Below are positions 7,636 to 15,162 of a stretch of 51,338 nucleotides of DNA, piece after piece; positions within the stretch are counted from its first letter, which is position 1, and each line of letters begins with the position of its first letter. Source of the DNA: Candidatus Nomurabacteria bacterium (GTDB lineage: Bacteria; Patescibacteriota; Minisyncoccia; Phycocordibacterales; SBAW01); assembly GCA_943349945.1 (NCBI GenBank), contig CALQZS010000001.1, positions 1-51,338 of the forward strand, written 5' to 3'. The translations under genes were made by a program, and so were the position numbers. The notes under the pieces are model-generated. The model worked only from the letters and a program-made list of their open reading frames with translations. It was not told where the DNA came from and ran no database searches.

Positions 7636-7725
7636 ATGGATCCAGAAGAAGTAAAGCCTGAGGAGACCCCAGTTGAGGAGCCTGCAATGCCAGCTCCTAC
7701 AGAGGAGGGAGAGGTTGCTGCGTAA
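7636..7725 (+). CDS. 29-residue acidic mini-protein
   Basis: A complete ORF (ATG 7636, TAA 7723-7725) encodes 29 residues, ten of them Glu or Asp, with Pro and Ala making up most of the rest (starts MDPEEVKPEE, ends EGEVAA). It has its own putative promoter upstream and a strong terminator 20 bases downstream, which argues for a real transcript. No clear Shine-Dalgarno is seen. Low-complexity acidic peptides like this are common in reduced genomes but have no assigned role. The whole unit could alternatively be a small RNA. Confidence 0.55.
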   Translation: MDPEEVKPEETPVEEPAMPAPTEEGEVAA

Positions 7726-7743
7726 GCACTACTCGACCGCAAA

Positions 7744-7779
7744 TAAAACCCCCTCATTATTTTGGAGGGGTTTTATTTT
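7744..7779 (+). terminator. Rho-independent terminator
   Basis: AAAACCCC-CTC pairs with GGAGGGGTTTT around an AT-rich loop and is followed by TATTTT. It ends the acidic mini-protein transcript before the ABC-F gene. Confidence 0.85.
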
Positions 7780-7807
7780 GTAGAAAAAAGAACTTGTATA
7801 CCTATTT

Positions 7808-9259
7808 ATGGCTAAAGAAGAAGTAATAGTACGATTTGAGGATGTCTCGTTTGACTACGGGCACAACAAACCTATTTTAAAAGAGGTGAGCTTTTCTGTG
7901 CGCCGTGGTACCAAAAACACCATCATGGGCCAAAACGGCGCGGGCAAAAGTACCCTGCTCGACATAATCACCGGCGCCAAAACTCCAGAGTCGGGCGTGG
8001 TGCACCTAGCCCACGGGCTCAAAGTGGCGCAAGCTCGCCAGGTTATACCCAAAGAGCAGCTCGACATGACGGTGCGTGAGTTTTTTGAATCTTGCTTCCC
8101 TACCAAGGTGTACGACATAGACCCGCGTATAGACAAAGTGCTTGATGCGGTGCACCTTGTAGCCGACCACAGCAAAAAAGTACGCGCATTTTCTGGCGGA
8201 CAGCAGGCGCGCTTGCTTCTGGCCTCGGCACTTATACAAGATGCAGATCTGCTACTGCTCGACGAGCCGACCAACAACCTCGACCACGCAGGTATCGAAC
8301 ACCTGACACAGTTTTTGGTTAACTCCAAAAAGACCTGCATTGTTATTTCCCACGACGCCGAATTTTTAAATGCATTTACCAACGTGGTGCTCTACCTAGA
8401 TGTCTTTACACACAAAATCGAACAGTATGCCGGTAACTACTTCGACACCGTGGCACAGATTTCTGCCCGCATAGAAAAAGAAAACCGCAAAAACGCACTG
8501 CTTGCCAAAGAAATTCAGGCCAACAAAGACAAGGCAAACTTTTTTGCCAACAAGGGTGGCCAGATGCGCCTCGTGGCGCGTCGCATGCGCGACAAAGCAG
8601 AAGAAATGGAGGAAGAAATGGTAGATGTGCGCAAAGAAGACCGAACCATTCGGTCGTTTGTGATACCCGCACAAGAAGGGCTCGTAGGCGAAGTGTTGGG
8701 TATTTCATCCTACAAGGTCATCAAAGACCACAAACCTACGGTGCGCAAAGCAAAAATATCGCTCAAGCGCGGCAACCACCTGCAGCTTGCTGGCCCAAAC
8801 GGCATAGGCAAAAGCACCCTGTTGGAGTCGCTCGCAAGCGGCACCGCCGAGGGCACGACCGTGGCGCCTGGGGTCAAAATAGGCTACTACCGCCAAGACT
8901 TCTCTACGCTTAACTTCGACGACACCGTGTACGACTCGCTTATGGCTGTGATGGATAAAAAAGATGAAGAACGGATGCGCTCGGTGGCAGCCGGTTTTCT
9001 CCTTAGCGGCGAAGTGGTACGCACCAAAATAGGCAGCTTGTCGGAAGGTCAAAAAGGCCTCGTGGCTTTTGCTCGGCTAGTCTTGGAGCGTCCGGGCCTA
9101 CTTATACTCGACGAGCCCACCAACCACATAAACTTCCGCCACTTGCCGGTTATTGCCGAAGCACTAAACACCTACCAGGGCGCCATGATACTCGTGAGCC
9201 ACGTACCCGACTTTGTAGCCAAAATTCGTATCGACGAGGTACTAGACTTGAACAAATAA
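7808..9259 (+). CDS. ABC-F family ATPase
   Basis: 483 residues with two ABC modules and no membrane domain. Module 1 has Walker A GQNGAGKST (about 42-50), signature FSGGQQ, and Walker B LLLLDEPTNNLDH. Module 2 has GPNGIGKST (about 329-337), signature LSEGQKG and LLILDEPTNH. A charged linker (about 215-285, rich in Lys/Glu/Arg) corresponds to the P-site tRNA interaction motif. ABC-F proteins such as EttA/Uup bind the ribosomal E site and rescue or regulate translation; which subtype this is cannot be decided. A -10-like TATACC (7797-7802) is five bases from the ATG, consistent with a leaderless mRNA. Confidence 0.92.
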   Translation: MAKEEVIVRFEDVSFDYGHNKPILKEVSFSVRRGTKNTIMGQNGAGKSTLLDIITGAKTPESGVVHLAHGLKVAQARQVIPKEQLDMTVREFFESCFPTKVYDIDPRIDKVLDAVHLVADHSKKVRAFSGGQQARLLLASALIQDADLLLLDEPTNNLDHAGIEHLTQFLVNSKKTCIVISHDAEFLNAFTNVVLYLDVFTHKIEQYAGNYFDTVAQISARIEKENRKNALLAKEIQANKDKANFFANKGGQMRLVARRMRDKAEEMEEEMVDVRKEDRTIRSFVIPAQEGLVGEVLGISSYKVIKDHKPTVRKAKISLKRGNHLQLAGPNGIGKSTLLESLASGTAEGTTVAPGVKIGYYRQDFSTLNFDDTVYDSLMAVMDKKDEERMRSVAAGFLLSGEVVRTKIGSLSEGQKGLVAFARLVLERPGLLILDEPTNHINFRHLPVIAEALNTYQGAMILVSHVPDFVAKIRIDEVLDLNK

Positions 9260-9267
9260 CCTACACA

Positions 9268-10329
9268 CTACGCTTGTGGGCTTGCAACGCGATAGAGCGC
9301 CAGCTCTAGCGGGATTGCCGGAATAGGTGCGTGCGCGACTTCAAGCAGCGCGGTAATGAGCTCTGCAAGAAGGTTGGCATTTATCGCCGCCCCTGCTGGG
9401 CCTGCCAGCTCGGCAAGTATCGCTTGGTCGCTCTCGCTAAATTGCTCGGCAAATTGTTTGCGAAGCCCAGGCACAAACCGGAGCAACAAGACGCTGCGCA
9501 CTTTTGTTACCACGAGCAACAAAAATACTTTTGGCTCTACCCCGCCCTGGAGTGCGGTATGAAAAACTTCCACCGCTGCCCCGGCGTCCTTGCGCGCAAG
9601 CGCCTGCAAAAAATCATTAACCGCAACAGATGACGGCGCACCCACAACAGCGGCAACCTCTTCCTCAGAGAGGGTTTTGTCTTTTGATACCGTGAGCACT
9701 TTTTGCAAAATCCCAAGCGTATCGCGGAAAGACCCGTCGCCCATAAGCGCTATCAACTCGGCCCCCGCAGGAGACAGCGTCGCACCCTCTTTTTTAGCAA
9801 CATCGAGCGATAACTTTTTGAGTGTTTCGTGGGATGGTTTTTTAAACTTAAAGGTTTGGCACCGCGAGATGATAGTGTCGGGCACTCGGTCGAGCTCGGT
9901 GGTGGCCAACACAAACACAGCGTGGCTAGGCGGCTCCTCAAGCGTCTTAAGCAGCGCCTGCCAGGCCTGGGGGGTCAGCGCATGCGCCTCGTCTATTATG
10001 TAAAACTTGTACGTCGACTCAAACGGCAAGGTCGACACTCCGTCGCGCAACTCGCGTATCTCGTCTATGCCGCGATTGCTCGCCGCATCCATCTCGTAGA
10101 TATCTTGGTCGCTGGTGCCCACTGCGTGTGCCAACGCACGCGCCATAGATGTTTTGCCTGTGCCGCGCCCACCTGCAAAAAGGTACGCATGCGCTATTTT
10201 TTGCTGCGCAACTGCAGCCTCCAACACTTTGACTATTTGGTCTTGGTCGCGAAAATCGTCAAACACGCCTGGGCGGTATTTACGATACAGCGCCAACGAC
10301 ACCCTTTCTTCCACTGCAGCTTTTGCCAT
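9268..10329 (-). CDS. dnaX: DNA polymerase III subunit gamma/tau (short form)
   Basis: Clamp-loader ATPase, 353 residues. Walker A GGRGTGKTS (about 53-61), Walker B with IIDEAH, sensor-1 ATTELDRVPDTIISRC and the SRC arginine finger are clear. The four-cysteine zinc module normally placed between Walker A and MDAASNRG is deleted; only about 12 residues (AVGTSDQDIYE) remain. The protein stops after the collar domain, so there is no tau-specific C-terminus. The start at 10329 is favoured because TATACT (minus strand, 10336-10341) lies six bases upstream, giving a leaderless mRNA. It is convergent with the ABC-F gene, with eight bases between stops. Confidence 0.93.
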   Translation of the reverse strand: MAKAAVEERVSLALYRKYRPGVFDDFRDQDQIVKVLEAAVAQQKIAHAYLFAGGRGTGKTSMARALAHAVGTSDQDIYEMDAASNRGIDEIRELRDGVSTLPFESTYKFYIIDEAHALTPQAWQALLKTLEEPPSHAVFVLATTELDRVPDTIISRCQTFKFKKPSHETLKKLSLDVAKKEGATLSPAGAELIALMGDGSFRDTLGILQKVLTVSKDKTLSEEEVAAVVGAPSSVAVNDFLQALARKDAGAAVEVFHTALQGGVEPKVFLLLVVTKVRSVLLLRFVPGLRKQFAEQFSESDQAILAELAGPAGAAINANLLAELITALLEVAHAPIPAIPLELALYRVASPQA

Positions 10330-10383
10330 AACACCAGTATACCCGCTTATAGAGCAGTATACATAGGGCAACCCTATGTATGT

Positions 10384-10764
10384 TTAAGAGACTTTTTTAA
10401 CTGCCTTTTTAACAGTCTTTTTTACCTTCTTTGCGGTCTTGGAAGACTGCATGTGCTGCCACGCGGCCTTCAAGTCTTTTGCCATCTGCATAAGCTCTGC
10501 CGAGGTTGCACCGCTCACGCTTGAGTAGCGCTTGACCACCTTGTCGACTATGTCGAGGTAGGTTTGTTTGTCTATGTCGCCCAATTTTTCGACCGCCTCC
10601 AAAACTTCTGCGCGCGCTTTAAACATCCAACTACGTGCAAGCTTGCGATGTTTTGCTGCATTTTTTGCACCATAGAGCCAGTACGCTGCTGCTGCAGTTG
10701 CAGCCGCTGCTGCCACACCCACACTTACCGCACCCACACTACTGTTGTTACTTTTTTTTGCCAT
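10384..10764 (-). CDS. Small membrane protein with a Lys-rich tail
   Basis: 126 residues: an Ala/Val/Gly-rich TM segment (10-30), a helical middle (about 40-100) and a basic tail of KK-V/A-KK repeats (SKTAKKVKKTVKKAVKKVS) reminiscent of histone-H1-like tails. The tail could bind nucleic acid or acidic polymers next to the membrane, tethering DNA or ribosomes (inference). No family recognised. A palindrome ACATAGGG/CCCTATGT at 10361-10380 follows its stop and may end its transcript. Confidence 0.65.
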   Translation of the reverse strand: MAKKSNNSSVGAVSVGVAAAAATAAAAYWLYGAKNAAKHRKLARSWMFKARAEVLEAVEKLGDIDKQTYLDIVDKVVKRYSSVSGATSAELMQMAKDLKAAWQHMQSSKTAKKVKKTVKKAVKKVS

Positions 10765-10788
10765 AATATTTTAATTACGTGGTAATGA

Positions 10789-11100
10789 TTATTCTGTTTC
10801 TGCCACCTTATCTGCTGCTTTTTTCTTTCTGCTTCGAGTGCCAAACCGGTAGGTAACGAACCCCATAAGCAAGTCGACAATGCCGCGCAACTTTACCCCT
10901 TCTGTTTTAACTTGCGCACGCAGGGTCTCGAAGTCTTGCTCCAGGTCGTCGCTCGCTTTGCGTACCTTGGCCATTACTGCACGCACATCCTTTGCGATGG
11001 CGATGCAATAATATAATAACACACCCACAAAACCGCTCAGTACCAACACCGCTATGGCTGTAATAAAAAAGAAAATATTTGCCTGCAATATGTCACTCAT
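10789..11100 (-). CDS. Small membrane protein with coiled region (DUF948-like)
   Basis: 103 residues. One N-terminal TM helix (about 8-35) is followed by an amphipathic helix KDVRAVMAKVRKASDDLEQDF and a basic end (SRKKKAADK). The layout matches general-stress-type DUF948 proteins, but similarity is weak. TATACT on the minus strand at 11109-11114 ends eight bases before ATG 11100, favouring this start. It precedes the Lys-rich membrane protein by 24 bases and both may be one operon. Confidence 0.6.
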   Translation of the reverse strand: MSDILQANIFFFITAIAVLVLSGFVGVLLYYCIAIAKDVRAVMAKVRKASDDLEQDFETLRAQVKTEGVKLRGIVDLLMGFVTYRFGTRSRKKKAADKVAETE

Positions 11101-11122
11101 ATACACGCAGTATACAACATTA

Positions 11123-11156
11123 AAAAAATAACCCCGCCGGATGTCCGGCAGGGTTT
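11123..11156 (-). terminator. Rho-independent terminator after pyrE
   Basis: On the minus strand AACCCTGCCGGA-CA-TCCGGCGGGGTT is followed by a run of T. It lies 18 bases beyond the pyrE stop. Confidence 0.88.
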
Positions 11157-11174
11157 AACTAGGAAGCGCGACCG

Positions 11175-11879
11175 TTAGCGGTATGCAAGTTCAGGATAAT
11201 TGCGCTCCATTTCCTCGGTCCAGTCCCACGGATTGGCGTGCCACTCTGCAAGAGTGTCGGCGAACCTGGGTCTGTGCTGCTCGAGACAACGCTTCACATC
11301 CGTGAAGCAGCTCAGTGTCGCATGCGGCACACCTAAAATGTCGAACGCCTCCGTCGCCTTGGGAAATTGGTAGTCAAAGAACGAAATGCACGCTTTGACT
11401 TGCCCACCCACGGCTTTTAGTGCCGCGACCGCAGGTGCCGAAGATGTAGCCATGGTCACCACATCTTCAAACAAAATCACTTGCCTGTCGGCGACGTTGG
11501 CGCCCACCACCTGCACCGGGAGCCCATGCTCTTTTTCATCCTTGCGGACATAGCAAAACGGCACACCAAGACGGTCGGCAAGCATCGCCGGTATCGCAGT
11601 AGCCCCCATAGCCACCCCAGCAAACACCACGCCTCGCAAGGAGGCTGTTCCGCAGATGGCATTAATAAATCCAGGGGACGCATTTTGCAAAAACACCAGC
11701 AGCGTATTACGAAACGCCACCTGTCCCAAAAGCCGACGCAGGTCGACATACATAGGCGACAGTATGCCACTCTTAAAGCGCACTGGCACGGCCGGAAAGC
11801 CGATCATCCCCTCTTCGACCAAGCGCACCCCAAGCCCAGGCGGGCGGCGAAGTTCAGGAGCAGTCTGTACAATGTGCAT
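11175..11879 (-). CDS. pyrE: Orotate phosphoribosyltransferase
   Basis: Makes orotidine 5'-phosphate from orotate and PRPP. The catalytic loop YVRKDEKEHG (about 129-138) and the PRPP-binding motif VILFEDVVTMATS (about 151-163, normally VIEDVITTG) are visible, along with the substrate strand FKSGILSPMYVDLR. 234 residues is slightly long for the family; an extra C-terminal segment (HANPWDWTEEMERNYPELAYR) has no obvious counterpart. Unlike its neighbours it has a strong Shine-Dalgarno (GAGGAGG, six bases from ATG), a -35/-10 promoter and its own terminator, so it is a self-contained unit. A pyrF gene lies 13 kb away; no other pyrimidine genes are present, so the cell probably takes up orotate or a precursor (inference). 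Confidence 0.9.
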   Translation of the reverse strand: MHIVQTAPELRRPPGLGVRLVEEGMIGFPAVPVRFKSGILSPMYVDLRRLLGQVAFRNTLLVFLQNASPGFINAICGTASLRGVVFAGVAMGATAIPAMLADRLGVPFCYVRKDEKEHGLPVQVVGANVADRQVILFEDVVTMATSSAPAVAALKAVGGQVKACISFFDYQFPKATEAFDILGVPHATLSCFTDVKRCLEQHRPRFADTLAEWHANPWDWTEEMERNYPELAYR

Positions 11880-11909
11880 TGAATCCTCCTCGTTTCTAGT
11901 CTGGAAAAG

Positions 11910-11938
11910 AGTGTACGACTTACCAAGCTAGCGCGCAA
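11910..11938 (-). promoter_or_regulatory. Promoter of pyrE
   Basis: On the minus strand TTGCGC (11938-11933) and TACACT (11915-11910) are spaced by exactly 17 bases. The leader to ATG is about 25 bases and includes GAGGAGG. Confidence 0.6.
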
Positions 11939-11941
11939 CCA

Positions 11942-12922
11942 CTAGTGCTGGGTGGTTTGTAAAAACGCTTCCACATGCTCCTCTATTTCTTTGCTGTTTT
12001 GCGTCTCCATCAGACGCATACGTAGCTCTTTGGCGCCGGGAAATCCTTCGCAATACGCTTTAAAATGCTTTTTCATTATCGCAAAGTTTTTCGTACCGCC
12101 CAGCAGTTCTTCAAAAAGTTTTGCATGTTCGACGGCGATACGTAGACGAGTCTCTACCGAATGAGAGTTTTCCGAAGTTCCAAACAACCACGGTCTACCA
12201 AAAATAGCGCGCCCAAGCATAGCCCCGTCGGCGCCACTCATGGCAACGCGCTCACGGGCATCTGCCATGTCAGCGCAGTCGCCGTTGCCAATGATTAGTG
12301 TTTTGCTTTGCATCTCGTTTCTAATTTCGACCGCGCGAGCAACGCGCTCCCACCGCGCAGGTACTTTTGACATCTCTTTTCGGGTACGTGCATGTATGGT
12401 GACGGCCGCAGGTTCCTCGGCCAAAATAACGGGCAACCAAGTATCGAGCGTGTCTTTGTTGTAGCCAAGCCGTGTTTTAACCGACACGGGCAAGTTTGGC
12501 GCGCCCCGCTTGGCTGCGCGGATAACCTCGCGTGCCACGTCTGGATGTGTAATCATCTTTGCCCCTGCACCCTGCTTTTCTATGCTCTTGTCGGGGCAGC
12601 CCATGTTGATGTCTATGCCGTCAAAACCCAACTCCTCTGCCAGGGCAGCCGCCTTCTCCATCGTCTCGGGATTGCTCGTAAAAAACTGCGCCACAATAGG
12701 CCGCTCTGCCTCGCTGTACAACAAGTCGAGCAATAACTTTTGCTTCCCCGCTTCGTCTGCAAAACACAGGCCGTCGGCCGAGACAAACTCGGTCCACATC
12801 ACGTCGGGCCCGCCCGGTTTGCTGTACTTGGCTATCATGTGCCGAAATGCCGCGTCGGTGACGTTGGCAAGCGGGGCTAATACAAAAAATGGCTTAGGAA
12901 GCGTGTCCCAAAATGTCTGCAT
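11942..12922 (-). CDS. dusB: tRNA-dihydrouridine synthase (DusB type)
   Basis: FMN/NADPH enzyme that reduces uridines in the tRNA D-loop. The N-terminal FMN strand VLAPLANVTDAAFRHM (about 15-30), the active-site Cys in INMGCPDKSIEKQGAGAKM (about 105-123), and the phosphate-binding IIGNGD and GADGAMLGRAIFGRPW motifs follow the Dus order. Full length at 326 residues. The ATG is nine bases after the ftsQ stop, so both share a transcript. The first FMN motif reads ANVTD instead of the usual GVTD, a mild variation. Confidence 0.93.
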   Translation of the reverse strand: MQTFWDTLPKPFFVLAPLANVTDAAFRHMIAKYSKPGGPDVMWTEFVSADGLCFADEAGKQKLLLDLLYSEAERPIVAQFFTSNPETMEKAAALAEELGFDGIDINMGCPDKSIEKQGAGAKMITHPDVAREVIRAAKRGAPNLPVSVKTRLGYNKDTLDTWLPVILAEEPAAVTIHARTRKEMSKVPARWERVARAVEIRNEMQSKTLIIGNGDCADMADARERVAMSGADGAMLGRAIFGRPWLFGTSENSHSVETRLRIAVEHAKLFEELLGGTKNFAIMKKHFKAYCEGFPGAKELRMRLMETQNSKEIEEHVEAFLQTTQH

Positions 12923-12931
12923 ACTGCAACC

Positions 12932-13759
12932 TTACTGTCCTTTGAGCTTGTAGTAAACCTTGTCTCCAAAGCGCACATCGAGGTACTCAAAATCAGACAA
13001 TGCACGGTCTGCAAATGGGACGGAAGCAAGCGCCAGCAAAAAACGCTCCAGCACAGCACTGCCCGAGTCTGCTACTCCAAAGAGCACCGCAAAGCCGCCT
13101 GCAAACACGGCGCGCACGTCTCCTTCGTGGTTCACCGTCACAGACTGCAAGGCGCCGGTGTCGGCACTTTTTTGCAACGACTCAAGCAAAGGCGGCAGCG
13201 CGTGAAATTGCGCCGCAGTTAAAAATTGCCCTTGCCCTGCTTCCGAATTTTGCAACGGCCCATAGTATGTTTGATACACACCACCCGAATACATCGCGGC
13301 AGGCGCGTACACCAAACCGTCTTCGTCTAAAAAGTGACACGCCGTAGACGAGGCTTGGGACTCGCCGCACCAAAGCGCCGCAGGCTGGCGCTCGGCAATA
13401 GTAACCGCCACGCTTTTAAAATCTTCTGCCTGCACGGTAATCGTTTTAATAGTTGGGAAGCGGCGTGTCAGCTCGCGCGTAATCTCCTTTTGTGGATAGA
13501 GAAAAATATTCGACCGAGCAAAGAGGTAGCCCCAACCACCTGCAAGCTCTTGCCGCACCACCCCCTCGAGCTCTTTTGCATCGAGCGCACGCACCCCAAG
13601 CACAGACACCTGCCCCACCCGCATAAACGGTGCCCATGAAATCGCCACAAGGGCGCCAAGCAACAACAGCGTCGCCAAAGCACACACGCCCACAAACAAT
13701 AGCCGCCGCCTCGAGCGTCGAGCTTTGAGTCTTGATTCTCCCAAATGTACCCGAGCCAT
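12932..13759 (-). CDS. FtsQ/DivIB-like cell-division protein with POTRA domain
   Basis: 275 residues: a basic N-terminus (RLKARRSRRR), one TM helix (about 20-45), then a POTRA domain (VGQVSVLGVRALDAKELEGVV) and a beta domain (TIKTITVQAEDFKSVAVTIAERQPAALWC and FLDEDGLVYAPA). This is the FtsQ/DivIB order; the protein would scaffold FtsB/L and septal peptidoglycan synthases. No mur/ddl/ftsA genes surround it, so it is outside a dcw cluster. It is followed by dusB in one operon. Confidence 0.85.
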   Translation of the reverse strand: MARVHLGESRLKARRSRRRLLFVGVCALATLLLLGALVAISWAPFMRVGQVSVLGVRALDAKELEGVVRQELAGGWGYLFARSNIFLYPQKEITRELTRRFPTIKTITVQAEDFKSVAVTIAERQPAALWCGESQASSTACHFLDEDGLVYAPAAMYSGGVYQTYYGPLQNSEAGQGQFLTAAQFHALPPLLESLQKSADTGALQSVTVNHEGDVRAVFAGGFAVLFGVADSGSAVLERFLLALASVPFADRALSDFEYLDVRFGDKVYYKLKGQ

Positions 13760-13770
13760 ATATAGAGAAA

Positions 13771-14292
13771 TTATTTAGGTACTGGCAAACCTAATTTTTG
13801 CAGAGGCAAGTATTTAAAATAATACTGACAACCAACAGAAATGATGTAATCCCGCACATCTTTGTACTCATTCTTATTAAACCAATCACTCAAAATATAG
13901 ATGTATTCCACTTCAATATTGAGTGGGGCCATCAGTTTTGCGTATTGTTTACGCTTAAAATCACAAGTCTGTAATTTTTCATCAACAGAACCAGCAACTC
14001 TTTGAAATTTTAGTTCAATAATAAATAATGTGTTGTTTGTGATTACGTATAAAGCCTCATCAGGAAGAAGCTTTTTAGAAAGAATTTTTTTATAATCTAT
14101 CTTTTGAGACTCAAGAAATTTATATAGACCATTTTTTTTAAAACTTCTAGCAACCTCTTTGTCTTGATATAGAATTACTGTTCCATTTACTTTATACCCT
14201 TTTGTTTTACGTAAAAGCTCAAGAATATCTCTTTCTTTTTCAAAATTTAGACCAGTGAGCGTATTTCCACCTCCTTTTCCACCTTGTATCAT
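13771..14292 (-). CDS. Putative type II restriction endonuclease
   Basis: 173 residues with a PD-(D/E)XK arrangement: LPDEAL (about 93-98) and, 15 residues on, IIELKFQ with the E-L-K triad (about 108-114), followed by a Gln/Lys-rich helix. The conserved-looking N-terminus GGKGGGNTLTGLNFE is typical of small restriction enzymes. The start lies one base after the methyltransferase stop, the standard tight R-M pairing. The gene is markedly AT-rich compared with its GC-rich neighbours, pointing to transfer. Specificity cannot be read from the sequence. Confidence 0.8.
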   Translation of the reverse strand: MIQGGKGGGNTLTGLNFEKERDILELLRKTKGYKVNGTVILYQDKEVARSFKKNGLYKFLESQKIDYKKILSKKLLPDEALYVITNNTLFIIELKFQRVAGSVDEKLQTCDFKRKQYAKLMAPLNIEVEYIYILSDWFNKNEYKDVRDYIISVGCQYYFKYLPLQKLGLPVPK

Positions 14293-14293
14293 T

Positions 14294-15115
14294 TTATTTC
14301 TTTAAATCAAAAAAACGCTTTTTTGAAAGCTCTAAATAATCTTTCTCTAAGTCGATGCCTATAAACTTCCTACCGTTTGCAGCACTTACTATACCTGTTG
14401 TAGAACTACCTGTGAATGGGTCGAGAACAATGTCGCCTTTATTAGTAGACGCGAGCACTATACGCTTTAGCAAATCAAGTGGTTTTTGTGTTGGGTGTTT
14501 TCCGTATTTTTTTTCTTCTGGTTTTGGTGTTCCCAAAGACCAAACTGAGCGCATTTGAAGCCCAGGTTTTTTCAGTTTATCCTCTGACCACTCGCCGTCC
14601 TTCATTAGACTGTAATTGAAAACATGTTTTGCTTTCTTTTCTTTTCGAGCCCAAATGAGCGTCTCGTGGCTTGCCGTAAAAAACCGACAACTTAAGTTCG
14701 GAGAGGCGTTCGGTTTAAACCAAGAGATATCATTAAGAATATGGTAATTCAATGATTGTAGCGCATGGCCGCACTGATAAATAGAATGGTAGGTTCCACT
14801 TACCCATAGCGTACCGCTAGGTTTGAGCACCCTGCGACAAGCTTCCATCCAGCGATAATGAAACTCATAATCATCTTGGAAACCTTTACTCACATCCCAA
14901 AGTCCTTTGTTCACGCTCACCATACGACCAGCATGTACAGTGAAACCACCGTTTGAGAGATTGTACGGCGGATCAGCAAAAATCATATCAACCGAATTCT
15001 CAGGAAGTTGAGATAGGATTTTTAACGCATCGCCATGGTACAAAACAAAATCATCCTTCAAAAAATAGGGTTTCTCAACAACTATAGAAAGTATTTTCCT
15101 TTCGGCAGTCGTCAT
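14294..15115 (-). CDS. DNA adenine-N6 methyltransferase, DpnA-like beta class
   Basis: 273 residues. The catalytic motif DPPYNLSNGG (about 46-55) precedes the SAM-binding motif FTGSSTTGI (about 238-246), the order of beta-class enzymes. The run IFADPPYNLSNGG...VSVNKGLWD and the middle segment (NASPNLSCRFFTASHETLIWARK) closely resemble DpnA of the DpnII system as I remember it, which methylates GATC, also on single strands. A GATC target here is therefore plausible but unproven. It pairs with the downstream nuclease, one base apart. AT-rich, probably acquired. Confidence 0.92.
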   Translation of the reverse strand: MTTAERKILSIVVEKPYFLKDDFVLYHGDALKILSQLPENSVDMIFADPPYNLSNGGFTVHAGRMVSVNKGLWDVSKGFQDDYEFHYRWMEACRRVLKPSGTLWVSGTYHSIYQCGHALQSLNYHILNDISWFKPNASPNLSCRFFTASHETLIWARKEKKAKHVFNYSLMKDGEWSEDKLKKPGLQMRSVWSLGTPKPEEKKYGKHPTQKPLDLLKRIVLASTNKGDIVLDPFTGSSTTGIVSAANGRKFIGIDLEKDYLELSKKRFFDLKK

Positions 15116-15162
15116 AACTCTATTGTACCATCTATCTGTTTACGCAACGCCATCCTTTGAAG

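Noticed and set aside
10361-10380. Palindrome ACATAGGG-CAA-CCCTATGT as a regulatory operator for dnaX
   Set aside because: It lies at the 3' end of the upstream minus-strand gene and more simply acts as a weak transcript end; similarity to the rpsA leader hairpin (ACATAGGC) may be chance.
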